Shown: positions 57,107-58,922 of the stretch, in pieces
Layout of the letters: the number at the start of each line of letters is the position of its first letter
Position numbering within the stretch: position 1 is the first letter of the stretch
NCBI GenBank assembly: GCA_015272215.1
Contig: JACYMD010000017.1
Span: forward strand, 1-58,922
Length of the DNA: 58,922 bases
DNA from: Rivularia sp. T60_A2020_040
GTDB taxonomy: Bacteria; Cyanobacteriota; Cyanobacteriia; Cyanobacteriales; Nostocaceae
Reading direction: 5' to 3'
Notes under the pieces: model-generated
Told to the model about the DNA's origin: nothing
Databases searched by the model: none
Seen by the model: the letters and a program-made list of their open reading frames with translations, nothing else
Position numbers and translations under genes: made by a program

Positions 57107-57760
57107 ATGGATGAATCTGCTACAGTTGAGCGGGTAAAAAACAAAAATCAAATCCTTTATTTCCTGAAAATTAAAGGACAACAGTCAGCAGCTGAGTTAG
57201 CTCAACAGTTACAAATATCACCAATGGCAATTCGTCAACATTTACAAACTCTGCAAGATGAGCAATTGGTGACTTATATTGAAGAACGTCAAGCTGTAGG
57301 TCGTCCACTGAAGTTGTGGTATTTGACTGCTAAAGCCATAAATTTTTTCCCTAATCATCACGCAGACTTAGTGGTGAATCTAATTGAGGGAGTAACTGAA
57401 GTATTTGGGATGAATGGGTTAGAAGCATTAATTGCCCAACGCACCCAAACTCAGATTAACAATTATTCTGCTAAAATGCCAGATAATTTATTATGGCAAG
57501 AACGAGTAGCTGCACTTGCAGCCTTCCGTACTCAGGAAGGGTATATGGCAGAGGTGATAGAGGAGTCACCAGATGAATTACTGCTGGTGGAAAATCACTG
57601 TTCAATTTGTACTGCTGCCCGAAAGTGTCCCCAATTGTGCAGTTCAGAATTACAAGTCTTCACCGGGTTACTTGGTTCTACAGTTAGCATTGAACGAGTC
57701 GAACATATTTTAAATGGCGATCGCCGCTGCGCTTATCGTATTTGTGCCAATAATAATTAG
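57107..57760 (+). CDS. SufR-like Fe-S-sensing transcriptional regulator
   Basis: A 217-residue DeoR/ArsR-type regulator. The winged HTH is N-terminal (QILYFLKIKGQQSAAELAQQ, LQISPMAIRQHLQTLQDEQLV). The C-terminal part holds a cysteine set: HCSICTAARKCPQLC and RCAYRIC, resembling the [4Fe-4S]-binding region of SufR, the suf operon repressor. No suf gene is in the window. It follows the SOD gene on the same strand (209 bp), so it may also sense oxidative stress. Paralogue of SufR rather than SufR proper is possible. Confidence 0.83.
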   Translation: MDESATVERVKNKNQILYFLKIKGQQSAAELAQQLQISPMAIRQHLQTLQDEQLVTYIEERQAVGRPLKLWYLTAKAINFFPNHHADLVVNLIEGVTEVFGMNGLEALIAQRTQTQINNYSAKMPDNLLWQERVAALAAFRTQEGYMAEVIEESPDELLLVENHCSICTAARKCPQLCSSELQVFTGLLGSTVSIERVEHILNGDRRCAYRICANNN

Positions 57761-57865
57761 TAGTCTATTTCATTAGTTTTTATGGGTTTGTAGTTGCGAT
57801 TTATCGCTCCAATTGAGGGCTAAAGCCCAACTACAAACATTTAAATTTAATAAAAAAAACTACTA
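57758..57865. repeat. MITE-like palindromic element, family A copy 3
   Basis: Starts TAGTAGTCTATTTCAT and ends ACTACTA; it shares the CTACAAACATTTAAATTTAAT ending with copy 1. It is directly followed by a half copy of family B. Confidence 0.7.
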
Positions 57866-57867
57866 AT

Positions 57868-57945
57868 TATATCACGTCCGGTTAAACACTCCTACTGTCT
57901 GTGAGGGCTGGTAATCGGTAATCGGTAATCGGTGATGGTCTAAAG
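57868..57945. repeat. half MITE-like element, family B, with GGTAATC heptamers
   Basis: ATCACGTCCGGTTAAACAC, then CTGTGAGGGCTGGTAAT, is the reverse complement of the right half of the element at 56067-56168. It runs into GGTAATC heptamers (about 57909-57935) and lacks the left end, so it is truncated. The following 200 bp to 58150 hold no gene. Confidence 0.65.
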
Positions 57946-58150
57946 CCGTTCGAGCAGTTAAGAAACTCACTGTTCTATAATAATATAAATTATCAACAAG
58001 TAGTGAGTTATACAGTAGTTGGCTGTAGGATTATATAGTTAGTGGGGAGTTGATCTGATATAGGATAATTAGATTATACTGTTAATTATTCTCAATAAAT
58101 CTCACAAAATCAACGATTCTGCGTTGACTTAGCCCAAACTCAGGTATCAA

Positions 58151-58891
58151 GTGAAGAATAATACTATTATTTTCCGCTCAAAATTTTTACCCATATCCTT
58201 TCGTCTGCACCGACGTATTCCGTCAGTTTTGCTGTTGATTCTCATTATTACCTTGATAACATTTATAATTAGCACCTCTGTCGGTGAATATCCCACTCCA
58301 CCGCTTGTGGTTTTACAAACCCTATTAGGAATCGACACGGGAAATGCTGATTATGGATTTGTGATTAATACTTTGCGATTACCAAGAACATTAACAGCTT
58401 GTTTAGTCGGCATAGCATTAGCAATTTCCGGTGCAATTATGCAAGGTTTAACGAGAAATGCTCTCGCCGATCCGGGAATTATTGGTATTAATGCAGGTGC
58501 AAGTTTAGCAGCAGTTAGTATTATTATTTTACTACCAAATTTACCCGCCGGAATTTTACCCATATCAGCTTTTTTGGGTGCTTTAATTGCTTCTTTATTA
58601 ATTTATATTTTTGCTTGGGATAGGGGAACTCACCCAGTTAGATTAATTTTAATTGGTGTGGGAATTTCTGCGGTTGCTGGGGCTTGTACCAGCTTTATGG
58701 TCACGTTTGGTAATATTTATGATGTCAATCAAGCATTAGTTTGGTTAGCAGGAAGTGTCTATGGAAGAACTTGGGAACAGCTTTTTGCATTTCTACCTTG
58801 GCTGATTGTATTTGTTCCTTTAGCGTTAATTAAAGCGAGTGAATTAAATACTTTAAATTTAGGAGATCAGGGTAAACGCAAGAAAATTTAG
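58151..58891 (+). pseudogene. FecCD-type permease gene truncated by a mobile-element end
   Basis: A 246-codon frame begins at a GTG (KNNTIIFRSKFL) and carries the first eight or so membrane helices of a FecCD permease: TLRLPRTLTACLVGIALAIS, NALADPGIIGINAGASLAAV. It reaches ELNTLNLGD at 58867 and then reads eight residues (QGKRKKI) from the 55-bp repeat before a stop. A normal permease has ~330 residues with GFVGL-IPH still to come. It looks like an insertion-disrupted second permease of the siderophore locus, or a gene continuing beyond the contig. Confidence 0.85.
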
Positions 58892-58922
58892 ATATTATAT
58901 CAGCTAGAATGTAAGGGAATAG
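58868..58922. repeat. 55-bp terminal inverted repeat, right copy
   Basis: Exact reverse complement of bases 1-55. It begins CAGGGTAAACGCAAG immediately after the LNLGD codons of the permease gene and ends the window. Probably the terminal end of an insertion sequence present in at least two places. Confidence 0.85.

Overview
The window looks like a complete assembly contig from a filamentous, heterocyst-forming cyanobacterium. The evidence is: a heterocyst-type terminal oxidase operon (coxB-coxA-coxC) next to a nif-type ferredoxin III gene (fdxB) and the regulator patB/cnfR; many HIP1 octamers (GCGATCGC); heptanucleotide tandem repeats (STRR) in intergenic DNA; and AT-rich spacers with several families of small palindromic repeats. 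Both ends carry the same 55 bp in inverted orientation. This suggests the contig stops where it meets copies of one mobile element, and on the right that element cuts a fecCD-type permease gene.

The best find is at 2404-4270. The oxidase subunit I gene (coxA) is split by a 1,852-bp element that holds one gene, a XisA/XisC-like tyrosine recombinase, and is bounded by a perfect 15-bp direct repeat. Recombination between the repeats would restore an in-frame 553-residue CoxA. The repeat lies on the codons for the two adjacent CuB histidines (VHHMF). This has the architecture of a developmentally excised heterocyst element. Because the recombinase reads in the same direction as the cox operon, cox transcription could trigger excision.

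Layout. 1-10 kb: heterocyst respiration and nitrogen-fixation locus (TPR protein, coxC, split coxA, coxB, fdxB, a 1.1-kb AT-rich spacer, patB, a GNAT gene). 10-16.3 kb: RND efflux pump and adaptor with a divergent TetR regulator and palindromic operators. 16.5-24 kb: typA, a small unknown gene, a Gfa relic, a toxin-antitoxin pair, a frameshifted MFS gene, and a quinone-oxidoreductase-like gene with a divergent TetR regulator. 24.4-26.6 kb: cyclopropane fatty acid synthase and acyl-lipid desaturase. 26.7-29.3 kb: an unfamiliar cluster of an exported Rieske protein, a small secreted Cys-rich protein and three copies (one decayed) of a ~145-residue family I do not recognise. 29.3-42 kb: a metal-homeostasis region (metE, DUF1636 under a cobalamin riboswitch, cytochrome c', CsaA-like protein, hisI, FurB/Zur-like regulator, porin, ZnuA, FAD enzyme, WD40 protein) with repeated TGATAA-N3-TTATCA boxes. 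42.5-54.5 kb: TonB-ExbB-ExbD with ferric-siderophore uptake and export genes and an AraC/PchR-type regulator; the TonB receptor and a neighbouring binding protein are broken and fused by deletion. 55-58.9 kb: histidine phosphatase lipoprotein, superoxide dismutase, SufR-like regulator and the truncated permease.

Taken together, the window joins heterocyst function (micro-oxic respiration, electron supply, CnfR control) to metal supply (zinc, iron, cobalamin). Decay is concentrated in the siderophore receptor/binding-protein pair and in the small relics. All calls rest on reading the sequence; no database search was possible.
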